The notes under the pieces were generated by a model. It ran no database searches. It worked only from the letters and a program-made list of their open reading frames with translations, and was not told where the DNA came from. A stretch of 33,892 nt of DNA. Origin: Deltaproteobacteria bacterium (GTDB taxonomy: Bacteria; Desulfobacterota; Desulfuromonadia; Desulfuromonadales; Geopsychrobacteraceae). Location: assembly GCA_024280485.1 (NCBI GenBank), contig JAJRQB010000146.1:1-33892 (forward strand), read 5' to 3'. Positions 15,606 through 23,806 of this stretch are shown in pieces. The position numbers and the translations under genes are program-made. Position 1 is the first letter of the stretch. Each line of letters opens with the position of its first letter.

Positions 15606-17585
15606 ATGTTAAATGAACGTCAAAAACAGCAGGTTCGTGCAATAGATATCTGGAAAGGGTTCTTCTTGCTTTTTATCCCTCTGTTCGGGATTGCCCTGTT
15701 CGTTCTTTTGACTTTCTATTTTTCTCGTACCACCGCCGCGCATCACATCATCCTTTCTGGCGAAAATGAACGAATATCTCTCCAACAAAAGAACATGGCG
15801 TCCGATCTTGATTCTGTTGTCGGTGATCTACGTTTTCTGGCATCTGACAGACACCTACAGGAAATCACTAACGCTGATGCTGGTCGGTTCAGTGAGCTTA
15901 ATACTGATCTGGCTCAAGAGTATTTGAAGTATTCTTCCGCCAAAAAAATGTATGACCAGATTCGTTTCCTTGATATCTCCGGGATGGAGGTTGTCCGGGT
16001 TAACTTTAACAGCGGCAGTCCTGACATTGTTGCACCAAGTAAACTACAGAATAAAAAGGGGCGTTATTATTTCGACGATACTCTGGCTCTTGGTTCAAAA
16101 GAAATATTCATCTCTCCGTTCGACCTTAACGTTGAGCAAGGTCAAATCGAAAAACCATTGAAACCGATGATTCGATTTGGCATGCCGGTATTTGATTCAC
16201 AGGGAGAAAAAACCGGGATCGTCCTCCTTAACTATTTCGGTGAAATCATGCTAAGACGCTTTCATGATCAGGATAAATTCTCTGAGGGAGTTGCCTCCTT
16301 ATTAAATCGCTATGGTTATTATCTTCACAACGATGACCATGAAATGGAATGGGGCTTCATGTATACAGGACAGAAAAAATCAATAACTTTTGGCAATGAG
16401 CATCCTGATGCCTGGAGCAAAATAATTATCGAAGACAAGGGGCAATTTGGAAATTCGGAGGGTTTGTTTACTTTCGCCACTGTATATCCACTGAGTATTG
16501 GTTTTAAAACAAGCACTGACAACGGCTCATCTCTGGGTAAGAGTTCTGTCCTTCTAGAGCAGAAGGCATATTTCTGGAAACTTGTTTCCTTTGTGCCAAA
16601 TGCAGTGCTTTATAAAGAGAACACTTCGCTCAAGTTTTTATTGGAAGGGGGTCTGCTGGGATTTGCGGTTTTGATAGGATTCGGGTCCTGGAAAATTTCA
16701 GCGGGTCGTGTTCTTCGCAGGTTGGCCCAAGCAAGGCGCGATATTCTGCTCGCAGACCTTGAGCTGGCCCACCAACAATTGAAAGAATCGCAATCTCAGC
16801 TTCTTCAAAACGAAAAGATGGCATCGGTAGGTCAGCTTGCAGCAGGTGTTGCCCATGAAATCAATAATCCGATGGGGTTTATTGCGGGAAATCTTCGCAC
16901 ACTTCAAAAATATGCCGATCGTCTTGGTAATTTTATAACCGCGCAAAAAGCAGCCTTGAGTGCAGGTGCAGGGCACGATGCTTCAGAGCTTAACGCACTC
17001 GAAAAAAAGTTGAAAATAGGGTACCTGCTCGAAGATACCCAGGACTTGATCAATGAATCGTTGGACGGTGCCGAGCGGGTTCAGGTTATCGTTAAGAATT
17101 TGAAGACGTTCTCACGCGTGGATCAGAATTTGACCCAAACTGTTGATCTGCATGAATGCCTGGATAGTACAATCAATATTGTATGGAATGAGCTCAAATA
17201 TAAGGTGGAACTCGAAAAAGATTACGGAGACTTGCCTTTGATTACTTGTCAACCTCAGCAGTTGAGTCAGGTCTTTATGAATCTGCTGATCAATGGTTCA
17301 CATGCGATAGTAGAAAAGGGACGAATGAAAATTGTGACATCAGCAGATGCTGACTCTGTTTATGTTGCTATTTCTGACGATGGTTGCGGTATCGAGGAGG
17401 ACCACCTCAAGCGCATATTTGAGCCATTTTTTACGACAAAAGAGGTTGGTAAGGGAACCGGCTTGGGTTTAAGTATGGTCTTCGACATTATAAAAAGTCA
17501 CCACGGTGAAATTTCTGTGAAATCTGTTCCAGAAGAAGGTACAACCTTTACAATTAAATTGCCGATAGAGAACGAAACTTTATAG
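15606..17585 (+). CDS. Membrane sensor histidine kinase with large extracytoplasmic sensor
   Basis: This is a 659-residue two-component sensor kinase. A first transmembrane helix at about 17-40 is followed by an extracytoplasmic region of about 300 residues that resembles a double-Cache sensor ([20 protein letters not shown], then [14 protein letters not shown]), and a second helix at about 345-362. A coiled-coil linker leads to the dimerisation domain with phosphoacceptor H417 in [12 protein letters not shown]. The ATPase domain has [14 protein letters not shown] (N box), DDGCGI, and [19 protein letters not shown] (F/G2). This ordering is typical of the HisKA class related to NtrB/ZraS kinases. 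No response regulator is adjacent. I prefer the ATG at 15606 to a TTG nine bases upstream; neither has a strong binding site. Its composition looks AT-richer than the 18-25 kb block. Ligand unknown. Confidence 0.88.
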   Translation: MLNERQKQQVRAIDIWKGFFLLFIPLFGIALFVLLTFYFSRTTAAHHIILSGENERISLQQKNMASDLDSVVGDLRFLASDRHLQEITNADAGRFSELNTDLAQEYLKYSSAKKMYDQIRFLDISGMEVVRVNFNSGSPDIVAPSKLQNKKGRYYFDDTLALGSKEIFISPFDLNVEQGQIEKPLKPMIRFGMPVFDSQGEKTGIVLLNYFGEIMLRRFHDQDKFSEGVASLLNRYGYYLHNDDHEMEWGFMYTGQKKSITFGNEHPDAWSKIIIEDKGQFGNSEGLFTFATVYPLSIGFKTSTDNGSSLGKSSVLLEQKAYFWKLVSFVPNAVLYKENTSLKFLLEGGLLGFAVLIGFGSWKISAGRVLRRLAQARRDILLADLELAHQQLKESQSQLLQNEKMASVGQLAAGVAHEINNPMGFIAGNLRTLQKYADRLGNFITAQKAALSAGAGHDASELNALEKKLKIGYLLEDTQDLINESLDGAERVQVIVKNLKTFSRVDQNLTQTVDLHECLDSTINIVWNELKYKVELEKDYGDLPLITCQPQQLSQVFMNLLINGSHAIVEKGRMKIVTSADADSVYVAISDDGCGIEEDHLKRIFEPFFTTKEVGKGTGLGLSMVFDIIKSHHGEISVKSVPEEGTTFTIKLPIENETL

Positions 17586-17779
17586 TCTTCTGATAGTTGA
17601 AAAACGCTAATTTTAATCACCCCCGAGATGAAACATTGTCTTTTCTGTAGGGATATTTTCTGTTCACTACACTGGCCCAACGATTTTCAGTATCTAAGAT
17701 TGGTTTGATCTTGGCCGGACGATCCGTCTCTATGCTATTCTGCGACGATAAATTTAACCAAACACTATGGGAGGTCACT

Positions 17780-18118
17780 ATGAACATCGACTGGGCATAT
17801 CTACGCAAAGGTTGAACGTCCTGCACAAATGCTCAAGAGTTTCTTGAGAAAGAACAGATTGTTGCCAAAGAAGTTGTTGATGCTCGTAAAGTTCGGATTG
17901 ATGAAGAACAAGCCTGGGCAATGCTGCAATCAGCACAATCGGTTACAGCCGCTAAGGGGAAGAAGATTCAGCGTTTTGAACAGGTAGTGAGCGAGAAAGA
18001 AGCTATCCTGAAGCAGGCGATGGGGCCCAGTGGAAACCTGCGCGCACCCTGTTATCGGGTAGGAGATGATTTTGTCATCGGTTTTAACCCTGATCTTTAT
18101 GCGGACTGGGTGAAGTAA
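17780..18118 (+). CDS. ArsC/Spx-like selenoprotein with in-frame UGA (Sec12)
   Basis: Translation from the ATG at 17780, behind a GGGAGG binding site with 5-base spacing, reads eleven residues (ending YLRKG), meets TGA at 17813-17815, and then continues in the same frame without a stop to TAA at 18116-18118. Reading TGA as selenocysteine gives 112 residues with U12-T-S-C15, a UxxC redox motif in the place of the CxxC at the start of the first helix in ArsC/Spx and thioredoxin-fold proteins. The C-terminal part has NLRAPCYRVGDDFVIGF, the cis-proline-type strand of this fold. A hairpin (17832-17848) suitable as a bacterial SECIS lies just downstream of the UGA. A perfect terminator follows the stop. 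I recall an ArsC-family (seleno)protein group in anaerobic proteobacteria. The downstream part alone would be called as a 65-residue truncation from 17921. The substrate is unknown. Confidence 0.85.
17832..17848 (+). promoter_or_regulatory. Candidate bacterial SECIS hairpin
   Basis: CTCAAG (17832-17837) and CTTGAG (17843-17848) form a 6-bp stem around the loop AGTTT. The apical loop begins 22 bases after the UGA, and G is at the second loop position. Both agree with the general bacterial SECIS rules (apical loop about 16-37 bases after UGA, G near the loop start). The stem is short, and the identification is inference from position and shape. Confidence 0.55.
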
Positions 18119-18120
18119 GA

Positions 18121-18154
18121 AAATGGCCTACCCGATATTTGTGGTAGGCCATTT
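18121..18154 (+). terminator. Intrinsic terminator after the selenoprotein
   Basis: A 12-bp perfect inverted repeat (AAATGGCCTACC at 18121-18132 with GGTAGGCCATTT at 18143-18154) begins two bases after the selenoprotein stop and is followed by CTATTT. It may also work for the convergent flavoprotein gene, because the other strand has flanking T residues as well. Its position supports 18118 as the true gene end. Confidence 0.85.
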
Positions 18155-18211
18155 CTATTTATCGGGTGAGTTTAATTTGTAGAACCCTGGTACTGGCCGA
18201 GGTGCTGATAA

Positions 18212-19201
18212 TTATTCGAACCCTGTCAGACCTTTGATGTACTGCAACCGTTCATAGCTTGCCGGGTCTTCACTTTTGATTTGACTGAGGCGGCCTCTAA
18301 AGTCGTCAAGACTGTTGAAACCCTGAGTTTCCATCCATCCTCGAAGTTGTTCAAGGATTGTTCTAATCTGCAGAAAGCCATTGTTGTAGATGGTAGAGCA
18401 AATCTGGGCCACAGCAGCCCCCGCCAGTAGTTGCTTGGCGACATCCAACCCATCGTGAATTCCTGTGGTCGCCGCTAAGTCAGAGTCGATTTTTCCTGCC
18501 AGCAGAAGAATCCAGCGCAGTGAAGTGTGAATCTCCTCCTGGGTGCTATAAGGGTTGCCAGCGACGACTTTCAAGCTGTTAACATCCACATCAAGGCGGT
18601 AAAAACGGTTAAACAAAACCAAGGCATCTGCTGCCTGTGGCCCTTTCCCTAGCCGATGTGCCAGATGGCTGAAAGAAGAGAAGTATGGCCCGACTTTTAA
18701 GGCCACCGGGATATCGATCCGCGCCTTGACCGATTTCAGAATGTTTTCATAGCGATCTTCAACGACTGTACTCGTTAACCCGGCGGTGTTAGGTAAAAAA
18801 CCGACGTTCACTTCCAGGGCATCGGCACCGGCCTTGGTCAGTTGAGCTGCGTAATCAACCCAACGTTCAGCGGTGACGCAATTGACGCTGGCTATAATCG
18901 GGATATCGACAGCTTGCTTGGCATCGCGTACCAGAGAAAGATATTCGTGAGGGCCGCAGGCATGGCCGTAACCCTCGAGATATTCAAGTGCTTCGGTATG
19001 CATGAAGTCTTCTGAGGCTTCGGTCAGGGCACTGACATCGGCGTTGATCTGTTCTTCGAATAATGACTTGAGGACGATGGCTCCAGCCCCGGCGTTGGCG
19101 CAATTTTGTACGCCTTGTAGCCCCGTGGTCAGCCCACAACTGGCAACAACCAGGGGGTTTTTCAAATCGAGACCCATATAACGAGTAGAAAGATCAATCA
19201 T
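18212..19201 (-). CDS. Dihydroorotate-dehydrogenase-like flavoprotein
   Basis: This 329-residue protein has the FMN TIM-barrel fold of the dihydroorotate/dihydropyrimidine dehydrogenase family. The N-terminal GLDLKNPLVVASCGLT strand, SVNCVTAERWVDYAAQL, ALEVNVGFLP, VALKVGPYFSSF and the C-terminal phosphate-binding AATTGIHDGLDVAKQLLAGA are all family-like. It belongs to the 'dihydroorotate dehydrogenase-like' group that lacks a genomic pyr context, and its natural substrate is unknown. I chose the ATG at 19201 over a TTG three bases earlier because AAGGA lies 8 bases before it. It is divergent from the malic enzyme gene and convergent with the selenoprotein gene. Confidence 0.85.
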   Translation of the reverse strand: MIDLSTRYMGLDLKNPLVVASCGLTTGLQGVQNCANAGAGAIVLKSLFEEQINADVSALTEASEDFMHTEALEYLEGYGHACGPHEYLSLVRDAKQAVDIPIIASVNCVTAERWVDYAAQLTKAGADALEVNVGFLPNTAGLTSTVVEDRYENILKSVKARIDIPVALKVGPYFSSFSHLAHRLGKGPQAADALVLFNRFYRLDVDVNSLKVVAGNPYSTQEEIHTSLRWILLLAGKIDSDLAATTGIHDGLDVAKQLLAGAAVAQICSTIYNNGFLQIRTILEQLRGWMETQGFNSLDDFRGRLSQIKSEDPASYERLQYIKGLTGFE

Positions 19202-19323
19202 CAACTATTTCCTTTTCACCTCCAGACCGTCCCTGATTTCAACTCAACGGAAGGCCGGTTCTATAAAATCTGTTACGCAAGCAACCTATTTAGCCGTTGC
19301 GCCCAATTTTGTAGTGACTATAA

Positions 19324-19352
19324 TTGACAGGTTAATTTTCTTGATATGTTAT
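19324..19352 (+). promoter_or_regulatory. Sigma-70 promoter of the malic enzyme gene
   Basis: A perfect TTGACA at 19324-19329 and TGTTAT at 19347-19352 have a 17-base spacer. The expected start of transcription is near 19359, giving a leader of about 40 bases before the ATG at 19399. Confidence 0.75.
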
Positions 19353-19398
19353 CGCAATAGAAAAATATGAAATTGTATTCTTCGGGAGAATCTGGGCT

Positions 19399-20736
19399 AT
19401 GGAAATTGATCGCGGGACCGGGAATATTGCCAAATGTCTTCGCTTGAAGTTGTACGACAAGCCAGGGAATCTGGCAAGAGTTGCTACCGAAATTGCGAGT
19501 AAGAATGCCCGAATCGGCGATATCCGGCTGGTACGTGCCGGGCGGACTCACAACACGCGTGACATTGTCATCTATGTCGCTTCAGATGAACAGCTGGAAG
19601 AGGTGGTCGACGCGCTGACCCATCTTGAAGGGATCATTGTCGAAGATGTCATTGATCTGGTCCAACAGGTCCATCAGGGGGGGAAGATCGCGACCAAGAG
19701 TCGGGTCGAGATCAACTCCATTTCAGATGTGAGAAAAATCTACACGCCGGGTGTGGCAGCGATCTGCAAGGATATCCAGAAACGCCCGGAACTTGCTTAC
19801 AAGTACACGGCAATCCCGAATCAGGTCGCTATTGTTACCAACGGTACCGCGATTCTGGGTTTAGGTGATATCGGTGCCGTCGCCGGAATGCCGGTCATGG
19901 AGGGGAAAGCCGCGCTGTTTGATCACCTGGTCGGTGTCAGCGGAGTCCCGATCCTGATTCAGAGTCATGATCCGCAAGTTATTATCGATACGGTGCGTAA
20001 CATTGCCCCGACCTTCGGCGCGATCAAGCTGGAGGATATCAAGGCTCCGGAGTGTTTCGAAATCGAAGATATCCTCGACGCTGAACTGGACATCCCGGTC
20101 ATGCATGATGATCAGCACGGCACGGCGGTTGTGGTGCTGGCGGCAATGCTCAACGCGGCGCGTTTTTCGGGTTTGATGCTCAGAAAATCGGTTGTCGGGG
20201 TCATTGGATTGGGGGCTGCCGGGATGGGGATCAGTAAGCTGCTCTCGGCTTATGGGGTCAATCAGTTGATTGGTACAGATTTGAATGTTGATGCCTGTGA
20301 ACGCTTCAAGACGGTGGGAGGAAAAGCCTGCTCTCTGGATGAAGTGATGAAGAATGCCAATATCGTGATTGCAACAACCGGTTGTCCACAGTTGATCTCC
20401 CCCGAGATGGTCCGCAAGGGATCGGTCATTCTGGCTCTTTCTAACCCCAACCCGGAAATTGAACCGGGCCTGGCCATGCAGAGTGGCGCCGCCTTTGCCG
20501 CGGACGGTAAGAGTGTCAACAATGCTCTCGCCTTCCCCGGCTTGTTTCGTGGGGCGCTTAATATCCGGGCGACAAAAATCAATAACAAGATGAAAATTGC
20601 TGCGGCCCAGTGCATCGCCAGATATGCTGAGGAGGTTGAGTTGGTCCCCTCGTTGCTCCATCCTGAAGTCCATCGGGCGGTCACTGCTGCCGTGGAGAGA
20701 GCTGGGCTGGAATCGGGATGTATCAAGCCCTGGTGA
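19399..20736 (+). CDS. NAD(P)-dependent malic enzyme with N-terminal ACT domain
   Basis: This is a 445-residue cytoplasmic enzyme converting malate to pyruvate and CO2. Residues 11-90 are an ACT domain (LKLYDKPGNLARVATEIASK), a likely allosteric amino-acid or metabolite sensor. The catalytic domain has IYTPGVA with Y115, PVMEGKAALF with K170, metal ligands in KLEDI (E212, D213) and HDDQHGTA (D237, D238), and the Rossmann nucleotide-binding GLGAAGMG at 270-277. This is the short bacterial malic enzyme form without a phosphotransacetylase tail. ACT fusions are well known in Geobacter-like organisms and Clostridia. A strong promoter lies upstream; the ribosome binding site is GGGAG followed by an ATG about 10 bases on. 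Cofactor preference cannot be read reliably from sequence. Confidence 0.93.
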   Translation: MEIDRGTGNIAKCLRLKLYDKPGNLARVATEIASKNARIGDIRLVRAGRTHNTRDIVIYVASDEQLEEVVDALTHLEGIIVEDVIDLVQQVHQGGKIATKSRVEINSISDVRKIYTPGVAAICKDIQKRPELAYKYTAIPNQVAIVTNGTAILGLGDIGAVAGMPVMEGKAALFDHLVGVSGVPILIQSHDPQVIIDTVRNIAPTFGAIKLEDIKAPECFEIEDILDAELDIPVMHDDQHGTAVVVLAAMLNAARFSGLMLRKSVVGVIGLGAAGMGISKLLSAYGVNQLIGTDLNVDACERFKTVGGKACSLDEVMKNANIVIATTGCPQLISPEMVRKGSVILALSNPNPEIEPGLAMQSGAAFAADGKSVNNALAFPGLFRGALNIRATKINNKMKIAAAQCIARYAEEVELVPSLLHPEVHRAVTAAVERAGLESGCIKPW

Positions 20737-20774
20737 TGGTCTGACGCGAATCAAGAAGTTTTCAATCTTGAAAA

Positions 20775-21461
20775 TTACGCTAACTCAAAAATCCACAACA
20801 GTGGCACTGCAACAAACACCGCGGGCAGAAGGTTTCCGACGGGCAAGCGTTTAATTCCCATCAGATCCAGGGCGATGGCTACGATCAGTAGCCCTCCAAC
20901 TGCGTTCATTTCAACGATGACCGGTTCAGTCAGAATCGACTTCGTCAGCCCCGTGGCCAAGGTGATGCCTCCCTGATAAAGGGCGAGTGGAACAATCGAG
21001 AAAAGAACACCGATTCCCAGGGTGGAGGTCAGGGCAATCGATGCAATGCCATCTAAAGCTGCCTTGGCGTAGAGAATTGTCGGTTTATCTCCCATCCCAT
21101 CCTGCAGTGCTCCCATAATGGCCATTGCGCCAACGCAATAGAGCAGGCTTGCCGTCACGAACCCCTCGGCAATCTTCCCCATGCCAGAAAAACGTTTCTG
21201 GAGGCCAAGACCAAAGGCTTCGAGGCGTTTTTCAATCCCTATCACTTCTCCGATAAAACCACCTGAAATAAGACTGCCGATAACAATCATCACCTGTTGA
21301 CTCTGAATAGCCAATTTCAAGCCGATGAGTAACACGGCCAAACCAAGTCCGGTCATTAAGGTCTGACGCATCCGCTCGGAGAGATAACGGCCGGCCCAGA
21401 GTCCGACTAAAGACCCCGCGATAATGGTTGTTACGTTGATGATGGTACCCTGCAATATCAT
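20775..21461 (-). CDS. DUF554 membrane protein
   Basis: This is a 228-residue inner-membrane protein of the DUF554 (YdfK/YqgA-like) family, with about seven hydrophobic segments. Recognisable segments are GTIINVTTIIAGSLVGLWAG at the N terminus, GFIGEVIGIEKRLEAFG, SLLYCVGAMAIMGALQDG and DGIASIALTSTLGIGVLFS. Function is unknown; family members are proposed transporters. It is convergent with the malic enzyme and divergent from the PNPOx-like gene. The 38 bases before its stop neighbour contain a weak TCAAGA/TCTTGA hairpin but no clear terminator. Family assignment is confident; role is not known. Confidence 0.88.
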   Translation of the reverse strand: MILQGTIINVTTIIAGSLVGLWAGRYLSERMRQTLMTGLGLAVLLIGLKLAIQSQQVMIVIGSLISGGFIGEVIGIEKRLEAFGLGLQKRFSGMGKIAEGFVTASLLYCVGAMAIMGALQDGMGDKPTILYAKAALDGIASIALTSTLGIGVLFSIVPLALYQGGITLATGLTKSILTEPVIVEMNAVGGLLIVAIALDLMGIKRLPVGNLLPAVFVAVPLLWIFELA

Positions 21462-21774
21462 GGTTGTGACCGCCCTGTTAGATGGAGGGAATTAGATTCG
21501 GACCTTAGTATAAACAAAAAAACGGACTTGCGTGAAATCCCGAACAGGGCTGAGAATGCTGCCGTATTTGGAGCTTTTAGTAATATGCCCTACCCGGTCT
21601 TTTATCGTCCAGCTTGAAATGGGACTGTGCTGCTAACGTTGAGATGTTCCAGCTGTCAAATTCGTCCGTCTTTGAAGCGCTTGTTCCGAAAAGACAGCAG
21701 CGCTATAGTTGAGACTACTTTTATTTGGATCAACCCTGTTGTTCTAAATTTCCTGGTACGAGGAGATGTAAAGC
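21462..21774. other. Intergenic region (DUF554 / PNPOx)
   Basis: These 313 bases lie between divergent genes. The plus-strand promoter candidate at 21681-21709 is the only element I can support. No RNA motif or plausible small gene is seen; the short open frames lack ribosome binding sites and family features. Confidence 0.45.
21681..21709 (+). promoter_or_regulatory. Candidate promoter for the PNPOx-like gene
   Basis: TTGTTC at 21681-21686 and TATAGT at 21704-21709 have a 17-base spacer, about 65 bases upstream of the start codon. The -35 box is weaker than the -10 box. Confidence 0.4.
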
Positions 21775-22233
21775 ATGCGTCGTCGCGAAAAAGCTGTTAC
21801 TGATATTGCTGGTCTCGAACAAATCTTATGGCACGGGAAGGTTTGTCAGTTGGCGATTGCTGATGTGCCGGCCCCCTATATCGTATCGCTCAGTTACGGA
21901 TATCGCGGAGGGGTGCTCTATTTTCATTCCGCTGCTGAAGGACACAAGATCGACCTGCTGCGCTGTAATCCGTTGGTTGGGTTTTCGGTGGTGATCGATC
22001 TGGGGATCGTTGAAGGGGAAGAGGCTTGTAATTGGGGGGCGCGTTTCCGCTCGGTGGTTGGACACGGACGGATCGAATTCATTGGGGACCTTGAATCGAA
22101 ACGCACTGCCTTGAAGCTCTTGATGATGCAGTATGGGGAGGGTGAGTTTGAATTTCCGCAGCAGGCGATTGCCGGAACGACGGTTTTCAAGCTGGTCATC
22201 GCAGAGATGACTGGCAAACAGTCGCGGGTCTGA
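21775..22233 (+). CDS. Pyridoxamine 5'-phosphate oxidase-family flavoprotein (NimA-like)
   Basis: This 152-residue split-barrel flavin-binding protein starts MRRREKAVTDIAGLEQIL, the typical opening of the NimA/5-nitroimidazole-reductase branch of the PNPOx family. It contains PYIVSLSYGYRGGVLYFH and HKIDLLRCNPLVGFSVV, which line the FMN phosphate and ring pocket, and SVVGHGRIEFI in the core barrel. Such proteins bind FMN (or haem in some relatives) and reduce small molecules; the natural substrate is unclear, and antibiotic resistance should not be assumed. A GAGGAG binding site lies about 7-9 bases before the ATG. It leads a plus-strand run through the Gate protein, folA and the SIMPL lipoprotein. 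Confidence 0.87.
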   Translation: MRRREKAVTDIAGLEQILWHGKVCQLAIADVPAPYIVSLSYGYRGGVLYFHSAAEGHKIDLLRCNPLVGFSVVIDLGIVEGEEACNWGARFRSVVGHGRIEFIGDLESKRTALKLLMMQYGEGEFEFPQQAIAGTTVFKLVIAEMTGKQSRV

Positions 22234-22303
22234 AGATGGCAGAGCAGAATTATTCTTTCCTCGTTCAATTCAAAACCGCACTTCGCGAGCTCTTTTTGAC
22301 ACA

Positions 22304-23260
22304 TTGCGTACTTGTGGAGAGCTTTTCAAGATCATTGTTCCGATCAGTATCCTCACTCGGTTGTTGCAGCAATGGGGGGTGGTTGATCAGCTCGGTGTGC
22401 TACTCGGTCCGGTGATGAACCTGGTCGGCCTACCGGGAGAGATCGGATTGGTCTGGGCGACGGCGATGGTCACCAATCTCTACGCCGGGATGGTGGTCTT
22501 TGCTTCGCTTGCTCCGGGGCTTGAACTGAGTGTGGCACAGGTCACGGTCCTGACGACGATGATGCTGGTTGCGCATGGCCTGCCAGTTGAGCTACGGATC
22601 GCACAAAAAGCTGGGACGCGGTTCCGTACACAGGCGCTGATTCGGGTCGGGGGGGCGTTGCTTCTTGGTGGAATGCTGAATCTCGGTTATCGCTGGAGCG
22701 GTACTTTACAGGAGAAGAATAATGCCTTGTGGAATCCCCCCCCGGTCGATCCGACCTGGCTCGGTTGGATGTTGGGAGAGCTGCGTAACCTTGTTTTGAT
22801 AGTGCTGATTATTTTCGTATTGATGGCTTTTTTGAGAATTTTGAAAAAGATTGGTTTGATTGATCTGTTGACGCGTTTGCTTGAGCCACTACTGACGCTG
22901 CTCGGGATTGGACGACAGGCGGCACCGTTGACGATTGTCGGTATTACTTTGGGGCTCAGTTACGGTGGGGGCTTGATCATTCGCGAGGCGCAGTCAGGTC
23001 ACTTGAGTAAGCAGGATGTCTTCTGCTCAATTGCCTTGATGGGGCTTTGTCACAGTCTGATCGAAGACAGCTTGCTGATGATTGTTCTCGGCGGTCATGT
23101 TTCAGGGGTGTTCTGGGGAAGGTTGATCTTTTCACTGGCTGTGGTGTTCCTGCTCAGTCGTTTGCTGAGAGTGCTGCCAAAGACCTTTTTCGAACGTCAC
23201 ATTGTGCGCCCGAACGTGGCTAATAACGCAGGCCAGGATGAGGAGATCCGCTGTTGCTGA
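22304..23260 (+). CDS. Nucleoside-recognition (Gate) domain membrane protein, apparent 5' frameshift
   Basis: This polytopic membrane protein has two Gate domains: about residues 10-75 (ELFKIIVPISILTRLLQQ...) and about 160-270 (AAPLTIVGITLGLSYGGGLI, then GLCHSLIEDSLLMIVLGGH). Relatives include spore-maturation-like and nucleoside-transport-like proteins; substrate unknown. The main frame has no ATG or GTG start. Its only candidates are a TTG at 22304 without a binding site and rarer codons upstream. An ATG at 22236 in another frame, just after the PNPOx stop, encodes a family-like leader of about 22 residues (MAEQNYSFLVQFKTALRELF). That leader would join this frame exactly if one T were added in the CATTGCG segment near 22303-22308. 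So either the gene carries a one-base deletion, the sequence has an error, or the start is non-standard. The end overlaps folA. Confidence 0.75.
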   Translation: MRTCGELFKIIVPISILTRLLQQWGVVDQLGVLLGPVMNLVGLPGEIGLVWATAMVTNLYAGMVVFASLAPGLELSVAQVTVLTTMMLVAHGLPVELRIAQKAGTRFRTQALIRVGGALLLGGMLNLGYRWSGTLQEKNNALWNPPPVDPTWLGWMLGELRNLVLIVLIIFVLMAFLRILKKIGLIDLLTRLLEPLLTLLGIGRQAAPLTIVGITLGLSYGGGLIIREAQSGHLSKQDVFCSIALMGLCHSLIEDSLLMIVLGGHVSGVFWGRLIFSLAVVFLLSRLLRVLPKTFFERHIVRPNVANNAGQDEEIRCC

Positions 23261-23742
23261 TTTCGCTGATAGTCGCGATGTCGACTAATCGCTGTATTGG
23301 CCGTGATGGCCAGCTTCCCTGGCATCTGCCGGACGATCTGCAGCGTTTCAAGCAGTTGACCATGGGCCACAGTCTGCTGATGGGACGTAAAACCTTTGAA
23401 TCGATCGGCCGACCGCTTCCGGGGCGTAGCAGCTATATCCTTAGCCGGACTCCGGACTTTTCAATTTCTGGATGCCACACTGTCAACGACCTGAATGTTG
23501 CTATCGATACTGCACAGAGCGCAGGAGAGACCGAACTCTTTATCTGCGGTGGTGAAGAGATTTACCGTCAGACTCTGCCCTTATGTGACCGGATCTATCT
23601 GACTGAACTTGAGCGAGAAGTCGCAGGCGACCGTTTTTTTCCTGAAGTTCCTCTCGAACAATTCAGCCGGATTCGGCATTTGCATCTCTGTGCCGCTGAA
23701 CAGTGGCAGTTCTCTGTTCTACAAAGAAAACAACGGCTCTGA
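23254..23742 (+). CDS. folA: Dihydrofolate reductase
   Basis: This 162-residue enzyme reduces dihydrofolate to tetrahydrofolate with NADPH. It opens LISLIVAMSTNRCIGRDGQ, followed by LPWHLPDDLQRFK (the acidic active-site residue is in PDD, with the Met20-like loop before it). MGRKTFESIGRPLPGR and FICGGEEIYRQ are the NADPH-binding motifs. I set the start at the TTG at 23254, since AGGAG lies 8 bases upstream and an M-(L/I)-S-L-I-V opening is usual for the family. It overlaps the preceding stop by seven bases, so the genes are probably translationally coupled. No thyA is in the window. Confidence 0.93.
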   Translation: MLISLIVAMSTNRCIGRDGQLPWHLPDDLQRFKQLTMGHSLLMGRKTFESIGRPLPGRSSYILSRTPDFSISGCHTVNDLNVAIDTAQSAGETELFICGGEEIYRQTLPLCDRIYLTELEREVAGDRFFPEVPLEQFSRIRHLHLCAAEQWQFSVLQRKQRL

Positions 23743-23806
23743 TTGTTCGAATTCAGGCAGTGAGATACCCATAAATAAAGTTCTGTCTCTGTCCCGGGAG
23801 GTTGTA

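Noticed and set aside
17921-18118. 65-residue gene starting at the ATG at 17921
   Set aside because: It lacks a binding site and is the C-terminal part of the selenoprotein frame that starts at 17780.
19861-20754. Long minus-strand open frame (297 codons) opposite the malic enzyme
   Set aside because: The opposite strand has a complete malic enzyme; the antisense translation is arginine/histidine/glutamine-rich with no recognisable fold.
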